A stretch of 56,708 nucleotides of DNA from contig JAFZSK010000066.1 in NCBI GenBank assembly GCA_017620915.1, forward strand, positions 1-56,708, written 5' to 3'. This DNA is from Clostridia bacterium. GTDB lineage: Bacteria; Bacillota; Clostridia; UBA1212; UBA1255. A program made the position numbers and the translations under genes. Shown piece by piece: positions 27,281 to 34,388 of the stretch; positions within the stretch are counted from its first letter, which is position 1; every line of letters begins with the position of its first letter. The notes under the pieces were generated by a model. It worked only from the letters and a program-made list of their open reading frames with translations, was not told where the DNA came from and searched no databases.

Positions 27281-28192
27281 GTGAAAAAGATCTTTCTGAC
27301 CGCGGCAATCGTGCTGCTGGCTGCGGCGGCTGCGTTGACCGCATTGATACCGTTTTCCCGCGAAGTCCGGTACCGCCGGATGGTGTCCTTCATGGATCCG
27401 CGGCGTTTTAATTCCGAGCGTTCCGAAAACAGCAAAGCCAACTACGAAAAGATTCCCGAACTCACCGCGGATCCGGAGTATCAGGTGTACAATTTACTGA
27501 AAGTCGCGTTTTCCCAGCTGGGCTATCAGGAAGGCTCGCTGGATGGGCACGGCTACAAGCCGGATTCGCCGCAGCCCAATTCCGAGTATGAAGGCGGCCT
27601 GACCAAGTATGGGCTGTGGTACGCGGACAATTACAGCACCGGCATTGGCGCCACCTGGTACTCCCAGGGGCACTGGTGCTCAATGTTCATTTCCTGGTGC
27701 GCAATGACCGCGGGCATACCCACGGAAACGTTCATCTGGCACGCGGACTGCGACGAGGCCATGGCGTGGTTCCGGGTGCGCGACCAGCTCAAATGGAGCA
27801 AAAGCTGGAGCTTCATGAACGACGACTGGTTCTTTGTTGACCCGCCGGAAGTGGGGGACATCGCGCTGTTTTCCGCGTATCAGACCGACCGGGACATCAC
27901 CCACGTGGGGATCGTGTATAAAGTTGACAACGAAAAAGTGTACACGATCGAAGGCAACACCGAAGACTCCTGCAACGTGCGCGAACGCCTGCTGTCGGAT
28001 CCCACGATCATTGCCTACGGCCACCCGGATTATAAAACGCCCGCATTTCCGTCGGTGGAAGACATGGGCTCGATCCGGGTAAAGCCGTGTATTATCGGCG
28101 CGGCGTGCACGCTGGCTGCAGGAGCAGCGCTGCTGGTTGTTGGACTGACGCGCAAGCATAACGGAGAAACGAAAAAGGATGTTCCATATTAA
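27281..28192 (+). CDS. CHAP-domain (cysteine amidohydrolase) membrane-anchored protein
   Basis: A 303-residue protein from the GTG at 27281, with GAGGAG 10 bases upstream; the open frame begins earlier but overlaps tsaD. It has an N-terminal signal or anchor helix (FLTAAIVLLAAAAALTAL), then a CHAP domain with catalytic Cys133 in HWCSMFISWC, His208 in THVGIVYKV and the E-G-N motif (TIEGNTEDS). A C-terminal hydrophobic helix (IIGAACTLAAGAALLVVGL) is followed by a basic tail. CHAP proteins cut peptidoglycan peptides or act as endopeptidases/amidases. The double anchoring suggests activity at the membrane or wall interface. It lies five bases after tsaD. Confidence 0.82.
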   Translation: MKKIFLTAAIVLLAAAAALTALIPFSREVRYRRMVSFMDPRRFNSERSENSKANYEKIPELTADPEYQVYNLLKVAFSQLGYQEGSLDGHGYKPDSPQPNSEYEGGLTKYGLWYADNYSTGIGATWYSQGHWCSMFISWCAMTAGIPTETFIWHADCDEAMAWFRVRDQLKWSKSWSFMNDDWFFVDPPEVGDIALFSAYQTDRDITHVGIVYKVDNEKVYTIEGNTEDSCNVRERLLSDPTIIAYGHPDYKTPAFPSVEDMGSIRVKPCIIGAACTLAAGAALLVVGLTRKHNGETKKDVPY

Positions 28193-28361
28193 ACGCAGAG
28201 ATCTCCGCTTCGCTTGTTTAAGCGTGAAAAGCTTTCGCATGTACGAGAAGATCTTTGTAGTTTGATGCAACACAAGAACGCCCCACTTGAAGGGGTCCCG
28301 GTTTAAAATACTGATTTAATTCAGTATTCTAACGGCGTTCCCTCCAAGCGGATTCTTTTTT
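28193..28361 (+). ncRNA. Structured intergenic RNA candidate with T-tract end
   Basis: The 200-bp gap between two convergent genes can form several stems: TCCGCTT (28204-28210) with AAGCGGA (28346-28352), hairpin CGCTT/AAGCG (28211-28224), GAACGCC (28276-28282) with GGCGTTC (28334-28340), CTTGAAGGG (28286-28294) with CCCTCCAAG (28340-28348; one mismatch), and AATACTGA/TCAGTATT (28307-28328). A T6 tract follows at 28356. The outer stem and the CTTGAAGGG pairing exclude each other, which would allow two forms. It may be a small RNA or a complex terminator for the CHAP gene. I cannot assign a family. Confidence 0.35.
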
Positions 28362-28392
28362 ATCGTTTTGGTGTATTAGAATTGTAGTTATT

Positions 28393-30363
28393 TTAACATG
28401 CAACTATTTCGATCGTAAAATACCCAGATGGGAATAGTCCAGAATATCCGGCATTAAATTTAAAAATTAAATAACCGGTTGAAGTGTCAATGTACGATGT
28501 TCGTTCAAATACATCGCCTGCAGAATCGTGAGTATTTGTTCCACTATTCCATAATGTGCCATTCGCGTTCAAAATTTGAACATATAGGAGCCTTGATTGA
28601 CCAGACGCTGCGCCTTCATAATCACCATGATATGTGCATATTACCTTTATATTATTACTCGGTGCAGTAAACATGAAAGTATCAACATCACTGGTGTTTG
28701 ACAGATGAAATTTAATTTTCTGTCCCGGTTTGATCGTATTTGCCATCTGCAAGGTATCGTTGTATTCTGTTTCGGTGTATTCGCTGATTACTTGAATATA
28801 TATTCTTCTGTCGTCAGGATTGTTGGATCCAGAAATAATCCAACCCGTGTTTTTAATCCCAACCACTCCTGTTTTAAGCCCTTTAATTTTGCCATTTTCA
28901 TCTATACTAATGACACTGGGGGCGTCAACTACGTAGGGCTCATAAAATACATAATCGGTTAAATCATAGAAGAGACCTTCTGTGACATCGGCAGAATACT
29001 TTAATTGGTATTCTTCGCCAACAGCGATTGTAATCAAGCGATAACTTCCGTATTTTTGCTCATAACTCTCCTCCCACTTAAAATTATAAACAACCCTTTT
29101 ATTACCACAATATACACAAGTAGTCCCTTTGTAAAGATGCTCCTTCATGGGAATGGTTCCGGTAACAGTTTCATGGCATCGAGAGCAAATATAATGTCTG
29201 CTTCCCGTTTCAGTGCAAGTTGGTTCTTGGTCGATAATCCATTCGCCTGGAATATGCCCAATTGCGGAAATTGCTCCGGAGTTGATTGTTTCACCGCACT
29301 CGGCACAGACTTGGTGCTTGCTACCCTGTTCGGTGCAAGTCGGTTCTTGGTCGGTTACCCACTCGCCGGGAGTGTGTCCGGTTGCGGCAATATCTTCGCT
29401 ATTTGTTGCCGAGCAACGCAAACAGGTGTACGTTTTTACGCCTCTAACAGTACAAGTCGGGTTTGCTGTTATGATACCAGCATCCCAAGAATGTCCCAGC
29501 GCAGGAACAGAGGTTTGTGCTACTAAAACCGTATTGCAAACCGAGCAATGAGAACCTTTGGTCAATCCGTTTTTAGTGCAGGTAGCGGCAACCGCTTGAT
29601 CGACCACCTCGGTATGTCCTTTGGCTGAAATGCTTTCACGTTTTGTCTCTTTGCATCTGCTACAAGTAAAGGTTTTGACACCCGCCTCCGTACAAGTCGG
29701 ATTCGCTGTCACGACCCCGTCATTCCATGAATGCCCCAGAGCGGGAATAATGGAATCCACATAGGAATTTCCGCAATCGGAACAAGTATGTGTGGTGTAT
29801 CCGTCCGCAGTGCAAGTCGGAGCGGTTACAACCGCGTTGTAATTGTGTCCTACGGCAGGAATGCTTTCAGTTTTGGTCGCACCACAGGTCGTGCAAGTGA
29901 AGGTTTTCTCGCCCACGCTCTCGGCGGTTGCTTCTTTTGTCACAACGCCGCCATTCCAAGAGTGTCCCTTTGCGTCGGTGCGACGATCCACATACGAATC
30001 TCCGCAACGACTGCAAGCGTTAGTGGTAAAGCCTTCTTCTGTGCAGGTAGGAGCGGTGATTGTTTCTTTATAGTCATGCCCCAAAGGGGAAAGTTCTTCG
30101 GTTTTGCTTTCGCCGCAACCCGAGCAGGTATAGGTTTTGACACCCGTCTCGGTACAGGTTGCTTCTTTTGTGATTACACCTTCGCTCCATGCGTGGACGT
30201 GTGCCGTGGAATTGTCCGGATTATTCTGTTGATCTGGCGTGACAGCGGCAATATGTTCATTCGACTCTGATGCAGGCTTGTTTTCTTCGTTCACGGTGCA
30301 GGCAAAGAGCAAGAGGCAGAGCGCCATTACCAAGACAAGAACGGAAAAAAGTTTTTTAATCAT
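28393..30363 (-). CDS. Surface lipoprotein with tandem CxxC repeats, BIG2-like and PPC-like domains
   Basis: A 656-residue lipoprotein from the ATG at 30363 (GGAGGAATC upstream). The signal ends LLLFACTVNEE, with lipobox cysteine ~23. Residues ~60-400 are nine repeats of about 37 residues, each starting H-[SND]-[WY] or H-T/I-P-G-E-W, then a T-C-T-E-x-G core and a C-S-x-C-G-E-like pair, plus a tenth half unit. Such zinc-ribbon-like repeats are frequent in surface proteins of gut Firmicutes and of unknown function. Then comes a BIG2/Ig-like piece (ISIDENGKIKGLKTGVVGIK) and a C-terminal PPC-like beta domain (EYNDTLQMANTIKPGQKIKF, DVDTFMFTAP). Base composition is clearly more A+T-rich than in both neighbours, suggesting transfer. 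Probably adhesive or glycan-binding. Confidence 0.78.
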   Translation of the reverse strand: MIKKLFSVLVLVMALCLLLFACTVNEENKPASESNEHIAAVTPDQQNNPDNSTAHVHAWSEGVITKEATCTETGVKTYTCSGCGESKTEELSPLGHDYKETITAPTCTEEGFTTNACSRCGDSYVDRRTDAKGHSWNGGVVTKEATAESVGEKTFTCTTCGATKTESIPAVGHNYNAVVTAPTCTADGYTTHTCSDCGNSYVDSIIPALGHSWNDGVVTANPTCTEAGVKTFTCSRCKETKRESISAKGHTEVVDQAVAATCTKNGLTKGSHCSVCNTVLVAQTSVPALGHSWDAGIITANPTCTVRGVKTYTCLRCSATNSEDIAATGHTPGEWVTDQEPTCTEQGSKHQVCAECGETINSGAISAIGHIPGEWIIDQEPTCTETGSRHYICSRCHETVTGTIPMKEHLYKGTTCVYCGNKRVVYNFKWEESYEQKYGSYRLITIAVGEEYQLKYSADVTEGLFYDLTDYVFYEPYVVDAPSVISIDENGKIKGLKTGVVGIKNTGWIISGSNNPDDRRIYIQVISEYTETEYNDTLQMANTIKPGQKIKFHLSNTSDVDTFMFTAPSNNIKVICTYHGDYEGAASGQSRLLYVQILNANGTLWNSGTNTHDSAGDVFERTSYIDTSTGYLIFKFNAGYSGLFPSGYFTIEIVAC

Positions 30364-30412
30364 TTTTGATTCCTCCATAACATAATTAAAATTGAGTAAA
30401 TTAAATTCCATG

Positions 30413-31813
30413 TTATTTTGCAGTAAACTCCCACCACAGCGTATTGCCGATCTCGTGTACCGGTACAAATATCGCGAGGGTTTCACGGTTGCCGGTCTTG
30501 CTGTTGGGCGAGTGGATCGAGAGATATAATTGACCGTCCGTGTCACGGAAAAGCATGCCGTGGCCGCCGTCGTAACTCGCCGAGAGCCGCTGGGAATACA
30601 GTTCGTACGGGAGCTGCTTCCAGGGGCCGGTGATCTTGCCGCTTTCGGAGCGCGCCATGCCCACCGCGTAGCCCGCTTCGTCGAAATTGGACCACAACAT
30701 CAGCAGGCTGCCGTCGCTCGCTGGGTAGAGCCAGGGGCCGTCGGTGATGTTGCCCGTTGCCCACGGCGCGTCAGTGCCCATGAAGATATCCTTCGGCTCG
30801 GAGATCAGTTTGGTCAGGTCCGGGGACAATTTTGCCGCCGACATCCGGCCGATGCCGTCCGCGTTGCCCGTCCATTCGTGGACAAATACCATCCAGGGCT
30901 GGCCGGCGTTGTCAACGTACAGCGTGCCGTCAATGCAGTCCCACTCGGCGGGCGTGACGTGCCCGTCGGAGATCATTTCGAACGGTCCCTCCGGCGTATC
31001 GGCGCGGAAGATCGCGCAGCCGCGGTGGTCGGACGAAACTTTGTGGTACGTGGCGAACATATAGAACGCGCCGTTGTATTTATGCACCTCCGGCGCCCAA
31101 TACTGGGTGTCCGAATCCTCGGGTTTTTGCTCGGTCATCTGGAACGGGCCTTCCCACGCGCCCGCCAGGCTGCCCGAAGTGTTTTTAAAGTATTTCCAGC
31201 CGGTGCCGTACATGTAGTACACGCCGTTTTCTATCACGATGCACGGGTCGCGCAGGGAGACGGGGGTGGTGATCACGCTTTCCTCCGGCGTGACGCTGCC
31301 TTTGATATCCGTGTTTTCGGGCAATGCCAGCCGGCCGTTTTCCGCGTCGTAAAACTCCGTGAGCAGACGGTCAACGGCGCACGTCCGCGCCAGATCCCCC
31401 CTAAACGCCACGGAGATAACGATCCGGTCCGCATCGGTACTTTTGCTGACTTTGATCGCGTATTCGTCCTTTTTCAGTGCTTGCGTCAATTCAAAGCACT
31501 CGGGCACTTCGGACGCGCCGAAGGCGAGGATATATTTGGTATCGCCGATGTCTTGACCGCTTTCCTGCGAGATGCGGGCGTTCAGCGCGGAGCGCAGGGC
31601 GTCAACGATAAACGCCGCGGCATCCAGCGTATCGGTCTCGGCGTACTCGTCGGTCACCAGTTTGTACGCGGACTTGCAGCCCGCGGCGGCGATCACCGCT
31701 TTGCCGTCTTCGAAAGCCGGACCGGTCTTTTGCTGTTTGCAGCCCGCCGCACCGCTCATGCCCAGTGCCAGCGCCGTAATTCCCGTCAACATCAATACCA
31801 TCTTGCGTTTCAT
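30413..31813 (-). CDS. GH43-like lipoprotein (five-bladed propeller glycosidase)
   Basis: A 466-residue lipoprotein with a signal ending in SGAAGCKQQ (Cys25). Residues ~180-466 form a GH43-like propeller: Asp189 in SLRDPCIV (general base position), Asp295 in WDCIDGTLYVD (pKa modulator), and ITDGPWLYP around 358 where the general acid Glu normally sits but Asp is present. GGHGMLF and LSIHSPN match a GH43 subgroup. Residues ~35-170 look like the N-terminal alpha/beta domain found before some family GH67 and related catalytic domains (inference). The family cleaves arabinose- or xylose-containing glycans. AAAGGAGTAA precedes the start, and the metallophosphoesterase gene lies 24 bases upstream. 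Confidence 0.82.
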   Translation of the reverse strand: MKRKMVLMLTGITALALGMSGAAGCKQQKTGPAFEDGKAVIAAAGCKSAYKLVTDEYAETDTLDAAAFIVDALRSALNARISQESGQDIGDTKYILAFGASEVPECFELTQALKKDEYAIKVSKSTDADRIVISVAFRGDLARTCAVDRLLTEFYDAENGRLALPENTDIKGSVTPEESVITTPVSLRDPCIVIENGVYYMYGTGWKYFKNTSGSLAGAWEGPFQMTEQKPEDSDTQYWAPEVHKYNGAFYMFATYHKVSSDHRGCAIFRADTPEGPFEMISDGHVTPAEWDCIDGTLYVDNAGQPWMVFVHEWTGNADGIGRMSAAKLSPDLTKLISEPKDIFMGTDAPWATGNITDGPWLYPASDGSLLMLWSNFDEAGYAVGMARSESGKITGPWKQLPYELYSQRLSASYDGGHGMLFRDTDGQLYLSIHSPNSKTGNRETLAIFVPVHEIGNTLWWEFTAK

Positions 31814-31837
31814 AATAATTACTCCTTTATTGTTCCA

Positions 31838-32935
31838 TTATATTGTATCACTTTTATTGTTGATCCCGTCGCCGGCGCGGTCCAGCCGCTCCCAGAAGTC
31901 GTCTTTGAGCCGGGTGTACAGGTGTTTGACGGTAAATCCGTTGTCAGATCCATCCAGCGTGATCAGCGTGCCGCCCAGCATGTCGGCGTTGTGATAATCG
32001 TAAACGCCGGTCTTGAGGCCGAACGTGTAGCGCACGCCGCCGCTCAGGATCGAAGTGCAGTTTTTGTGGTAGTGGCCAACGAAAATGCCGCTACCGCCCG
32101 CCGCCTTGAAAAACTCCAGAAACGCTTCGTTGTCGCCCACGCGCCCCTGCGGGTCGTCGCGCTTGCCGAAATCGCCGTTGCGGGCGGGCAATGTCACGCC
32201 GAGCTCATATTTAGCCCATGCGTCGTCAACATGCTGGTAACCCGCGTCTGCCGCGGCGCGCAGGAATTCATCGGAGGGGATGTGGTAGCACGCGAACAGC
32301 GGCGGCACGGTCCCGCACCGCTCCCGGACTTCGTCCAGCGCCTTCTGGCACAGCGCGATCTGATCCGGCCGGATCCCGGGGTGGGTGAGGCAGCCGTGGC
32401 TGTCCAGCATGAGGAGGGTGCGAACTGCGGAGGGGACAGACCTCTCGCCATCACTAATACGGAGGTCTGTCCCCAATGTCACCGCATAGTTGCCGTGGCC
32501 GGTGGCGTCGCCGCGCATGAACAGGCAGTGGGGCAAGCTCTCGAAATACGCGCACTGGCGGTCAACGCCGAACTCCGTCTCGTTGTCGTGGTTGCCGAAC
32601 ACCGGCGCCCAGGGGATGCCGAGATTTTCGAAAAAATCGCAGAAATCACGGAACTGGCGGCCGGAGTCGTCGAATTCGCCGTATACGTTGTCGCCGGTGA
32701 TGACGATCAGGTGAGGCTGTGCGGCGTCGATTGCCTCCTGCACGTAGCGGTAGGCGTTGTCCCAGACGCGGTCCGGCGTCCACTTCAGCCGTTCGCGCGT
32801 GCACAACCGGTCCGTCCGCCGCATCTGATCCGAGTCGATTATCTGTATGTCCGTAAGCTGCAGTATGCGCACTTCGCCCGCGGGGACGGTGACAAAACTG
32901 CCGTATTTTCCTTTTATGATCGCGCTGCCTGCCAT
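31838..32935 (-). CDS. Calcineurin-like metallophosphoesterase
   Basis: A 365-residue phosphoesterase from the ATG at 32935 (GGAGGTGCG upstream). It has the metal-binding motifs LTDIQ, ITGDNVYGE, FGNHDNE (with the catalytic His), CYHIPS and GHYHKN, which are the five blocks of the calcineurin-like fold with a bimetal centre. No signal peptide is seen, so it is probably cytoplasmic. Relatives act on phosphodiesters or phosphomonoesters, including cyclic nucleotides; the substrate here is unknown. The coding region carries a 13-bp perfect inverted repeat of the dispersed family (32432-32474), translated as GTDLRISDGERSVPSA in a surface-loop position. It lies upstream of the GH43 gene and is probably co-transcribed with it. 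Confidence 0.88.
   Translation of the reverse strand: MAGSAIIKGKYGSFVTVPAGEVRILQLTDIQIIDSDQMRRTDRLCTRERLKWTPDRVWDNAYRYVQEAIDAAQPHLIVITGDNVYGEFDDSGRQFRDFCDFFENLGIPWAPVFGNHDNETEFGVDRQCAYFESLPHCLFMRGDATGHGNYAVTLGTDLRISDGERSVPSAVRTLLMLDSHGCLTHPGIRPDQIALCQKALDEVRERCGTVPPLFACYHIPSDEFLRAAADAGYQHVDDAWAKYELGVTLPARNGDFGKRDDPQGRVGDNEAFLEFFKAAGGSGIFVGHYHKNCTSILSGGVRYTFGLKTGVYDYHNADMLGGTLITLDGSDNGFTVKHLYTRLKDDFWERLDRAGDGINNKSDTI
32432..32474. repeat. Inverted pair of dispersed repeat cores inside the phosphoesterase gene
   Basis: GGGGACAGACCTC at 32432-32444 and its exact reverse complement GAGGTCTGTCCCC at 32462-32474 are separated by 17 bases. They would form a strong 13-bp stem in mRNA or in single-stranded DNA. 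The arms share the ACAGA/TCTGT element with the family, but the flanking arms differ. Confidence 0.85.
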
Positions 32936-33013
32936 GGCGCACCTCCGAACTGGATCTGGCGTCAATATAGCCCATTCCGCCGCAAAATGCAAGTGGCCCG
33001 GGTCAATATCAGA

Positions 33014-33042
33014 TTGCGCTTTCTGCCTGAAGGTAGTAAAAT
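33014..33042 (+). promoter_or_regulatory. Promoter for the surface protein gene at 33086
   Basis: TTGCGC at 33014-33019, a 17-base spacer and TAAAAT at 33037-33042. GCCTGA (33025-33030) and TCAGGC (33053-33058) flank the -10 box as an inverted repeat, which may be an operator or a 5' mRNA hairpin. Confidence 0.6.
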
Positions 33043-33085
33043 ATGCTCGTTGTCAGGCCATCTGATGACGATTGGAGGAACTAAA

Positions 33086-33808
33086 ATGAAAAAAACGATT
33101 GCTTTAATATTGACCGCTGTTCTGGCGGCGACCCTTTTCGGAATCAGTGTCGGCGCTGCTGACGACTGTGAACACGTGATTTTCATCAACCGCGACGGCA
33201 TCCTGTTCAACGGAAACGTCGGCACCCTTACGCCGGGCAGCGGATACGACGAAGTTGATGTGGAGGAATACCTGGGCGGGACCATCGAGATCTCCGGCTG
33301 GTGCGTCACCGACGTGGAGATACAGCAGTACGGATATACGGTTGACGGCGGAGAGTTTATTCCCTCCGATTACGTCAACAACGTCGCGGCCGATGCCAAC
33401 GCCATCCGCGCGCAGATGTCCAAATTCGAAGACGCCGTTGACGCGGCCAGATTCTGGGTCGTGATCCCCACGCAGCCCGGCGACCACACTATCGAAGTAT
33501 ATCTTAAGACCGACGATGTCATGGATCTGCTCTGGACCGTTGAAACGTACGGCGGAAAAGATCCCAACGCAACGGAGGCTCCTACCAAAGCGCCTACCGC
33601 GGCTCCCACCGAAGCCCCTACGGAAGCGCCTACTGAAGTGCCTGCTACCGATGCTCCCGTTTCTACCGAGAAGGCCAGCGAAGGCGGCGACAATAAAGTA
33701 GAGCCCAAAAAGAGCAACACCGGCCTCATCGTGGGTATCATCCTCGGCGTCGTTGCGGTGGCGGCAATAGCGGTCGGCATTATTCTGGCAAAGCGCAAGA
33801 AAAAATAA
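33086..33808 (+). CDS. Membrane-anchored surface protein with P-T-E-A linker
   Basis: A 240-residue exported protein from the ATG at 33086 (GGAGGAACTAAA upstream). It has a signal peptide (MKKTIALILTAVLAATLFG to VGAADD) and a ~130-residue extracellular domain I do not recognise, which contains IEISGWCVTDVEIQQYGYTV and WVVIPTQPGDHTIEVYL (a beta-rich pattern resembling a small Ig- or CBM-like module). A ~45-residue linker of repeated A-P-T-E and a C-terminal helix (GLIVGIILGVVAVAAIAVGIIL) with KRKKK follow. No LPXTG motif is present, so it is held by the C-terminal helix. A glycan- or wall-associated sensor or binder is possible. It is a single gene with its own promoter and a terminator-like hairpin behind it. 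Confidence 0.8.
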   Translation: MKKTIALILTAVLAATLFGISVGAADDCEHVIFINRDGILFNGNVGTLTPGSGYDEVDVEEYLGGTIEISGWCVTDVEIQQYGYTVDGGEFIPSDYVNNVAADANAIRAQMSKFEDAVDAARFWVVIPTQPGDHTIEVYLKTDDVMDLLWTVETYGGKDPNATEAPTKAPTAAPTEAPTEAPTEVPATDAPVSTEKASEGGDNKVEPKKSNTGLIVGIILGVVAVAAIAVGIILAKRKKK

Positions 33809-33873
33809 TCAAAGTGAAGGCTGATTCTCATATGGATAATGAGAGTCAGACCGGGGAGCAATAATAGTTGAAC

Positions 33874-33897
33874 AAGGCGGGGAGCAATCCCCGCCTT
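33874..33897 (+). terminator. Strong hairpin between surface protein gene and his operon
   Basis: A perfect 10-bp stem, AAGGCGGGGA / TCCCCGCCTT, encloses the loop GCAA. There is only a weak T-rich stretch afterwards (TATAACTTGTTTG), so it is a terminator-like hairpin rather than a textbook one. It insulates the his operon promoter 30 bases downstream. Confidence 0.7.
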
Positions 33898-33927
33898 ATA
33901 ACTTGTTTGTATTCCCACAAAAAGCCG

Positions 33928-33956
33928 TTGACTTTAGCGCGCTAAAGTGATAAAAT
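33928..33956 (+). promoter_or_regulatory. his operon promoter with palindromic operator in the spacer
   Basis: TTGACT (33928-33933), a 17-base spacer and TAAAAT (33951-33956) form the promoter. Overlapping the -35 and filling the spacer is a perfect 18-bp palindrome, ACTTTAGCGCGCTAAAGT (33931-33948). A further GCTAAAG half site occurs at 33957-33963, 16 bases downstream of the same heptamer. The first gene downstream encodes a TrpR-family repressor, so the palindrome is most likely its autoregulatory operator, blocking RNA polymerase when histidine is plentiful (inference). Confidence 0.85.
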
Positions 33957-34034
33957 GCTAAAGCGCGAAAGGGAAGCCGGGCTGAACGCACGCCCGAATT
34001 GCCCCCGCCACACCTGCCAAACGAGGTGAACGAT

Positions 34035-34388
34035 ATGTTTGACATTAGTTTTGACTATAATTCGGAGATGGTCGACCGCCTGTGCGAGGCGCTGCTCTCG
34101 CTGAAGACGCCGGAAGAGTGCCGCGCGTTTCTGGCGGACGTGTGCACCATCGGCGAGCTGCAGGATATTGCCCAGCGCCTCACCGCCGCGCTGCTGCTGA
34201 GCCGCGGCAAAAACTACCAGCAGATCTGCGCCGAACTCGGCGTAAGCACCGCCACGATCAGCCGGGTCAACCGTTGCCTGAACTACGGCGCGGGCGGCTA
34301 CCGGACCGTGCTGGCGCGGCTGGAAGGCGAAGCCGAAGGCAATGGCGAAAGCAAAAAAGATAACAGGGAAGGGGGCGGCGGTCAATGA
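34035..34388 (+). CDS. hisR: TrpR-family (YerC/YecD type) regulator, probable histidine repressor
   Basis: A 117-residue all-helical regulator of the Trp repressor superfamily. I use the ATG at 34035, with GAGGTGA seven bases upstream; the frame extends earlier without a ribosome site. The protein has LCEALLSLKTPEECRAFLAD, a typical first part, then VCTIGELQDIAQRLTAALLL, and the helix-turn-helix KNYQQICAELGVSTATISRV with NRCLNYGAGGY after it. In Clostridia such proteins head histidine operons and act as histidine-responsive repressors. Here it precedes hisZ by an ATGA overlap and follows the palindromic operator, which fits autoregulation. The tail is Glu/Lys/Gly-rich and probably unstructured. 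The gene name is by context. Confidence 0.88.
   Translation: MFDISFDYNSEMVDRLCEALLSLKTPEECRAFLADVCTIGELQDIAQRLTAALLLSRGKNYQQICAELGVSTATISRVNRCLNYGAGGYRTVLARLEGEAEGNGESKKDNREGGGGQ

Noticed and set aside
28193-28361. Firm call as 6S RNA or T-box
   Set aside because: The size and outline allow 6S, but I see no decisive conserved sequence; the T-box motif is absent.
30530-33085. Rightward frame upstream of the surface protein start at 33086
   Set aside because: The first ~850 codons are antisense to the GH43 and phosphoesterase genes. The real start is at 33086 with a ribosome site and a signal peptide.
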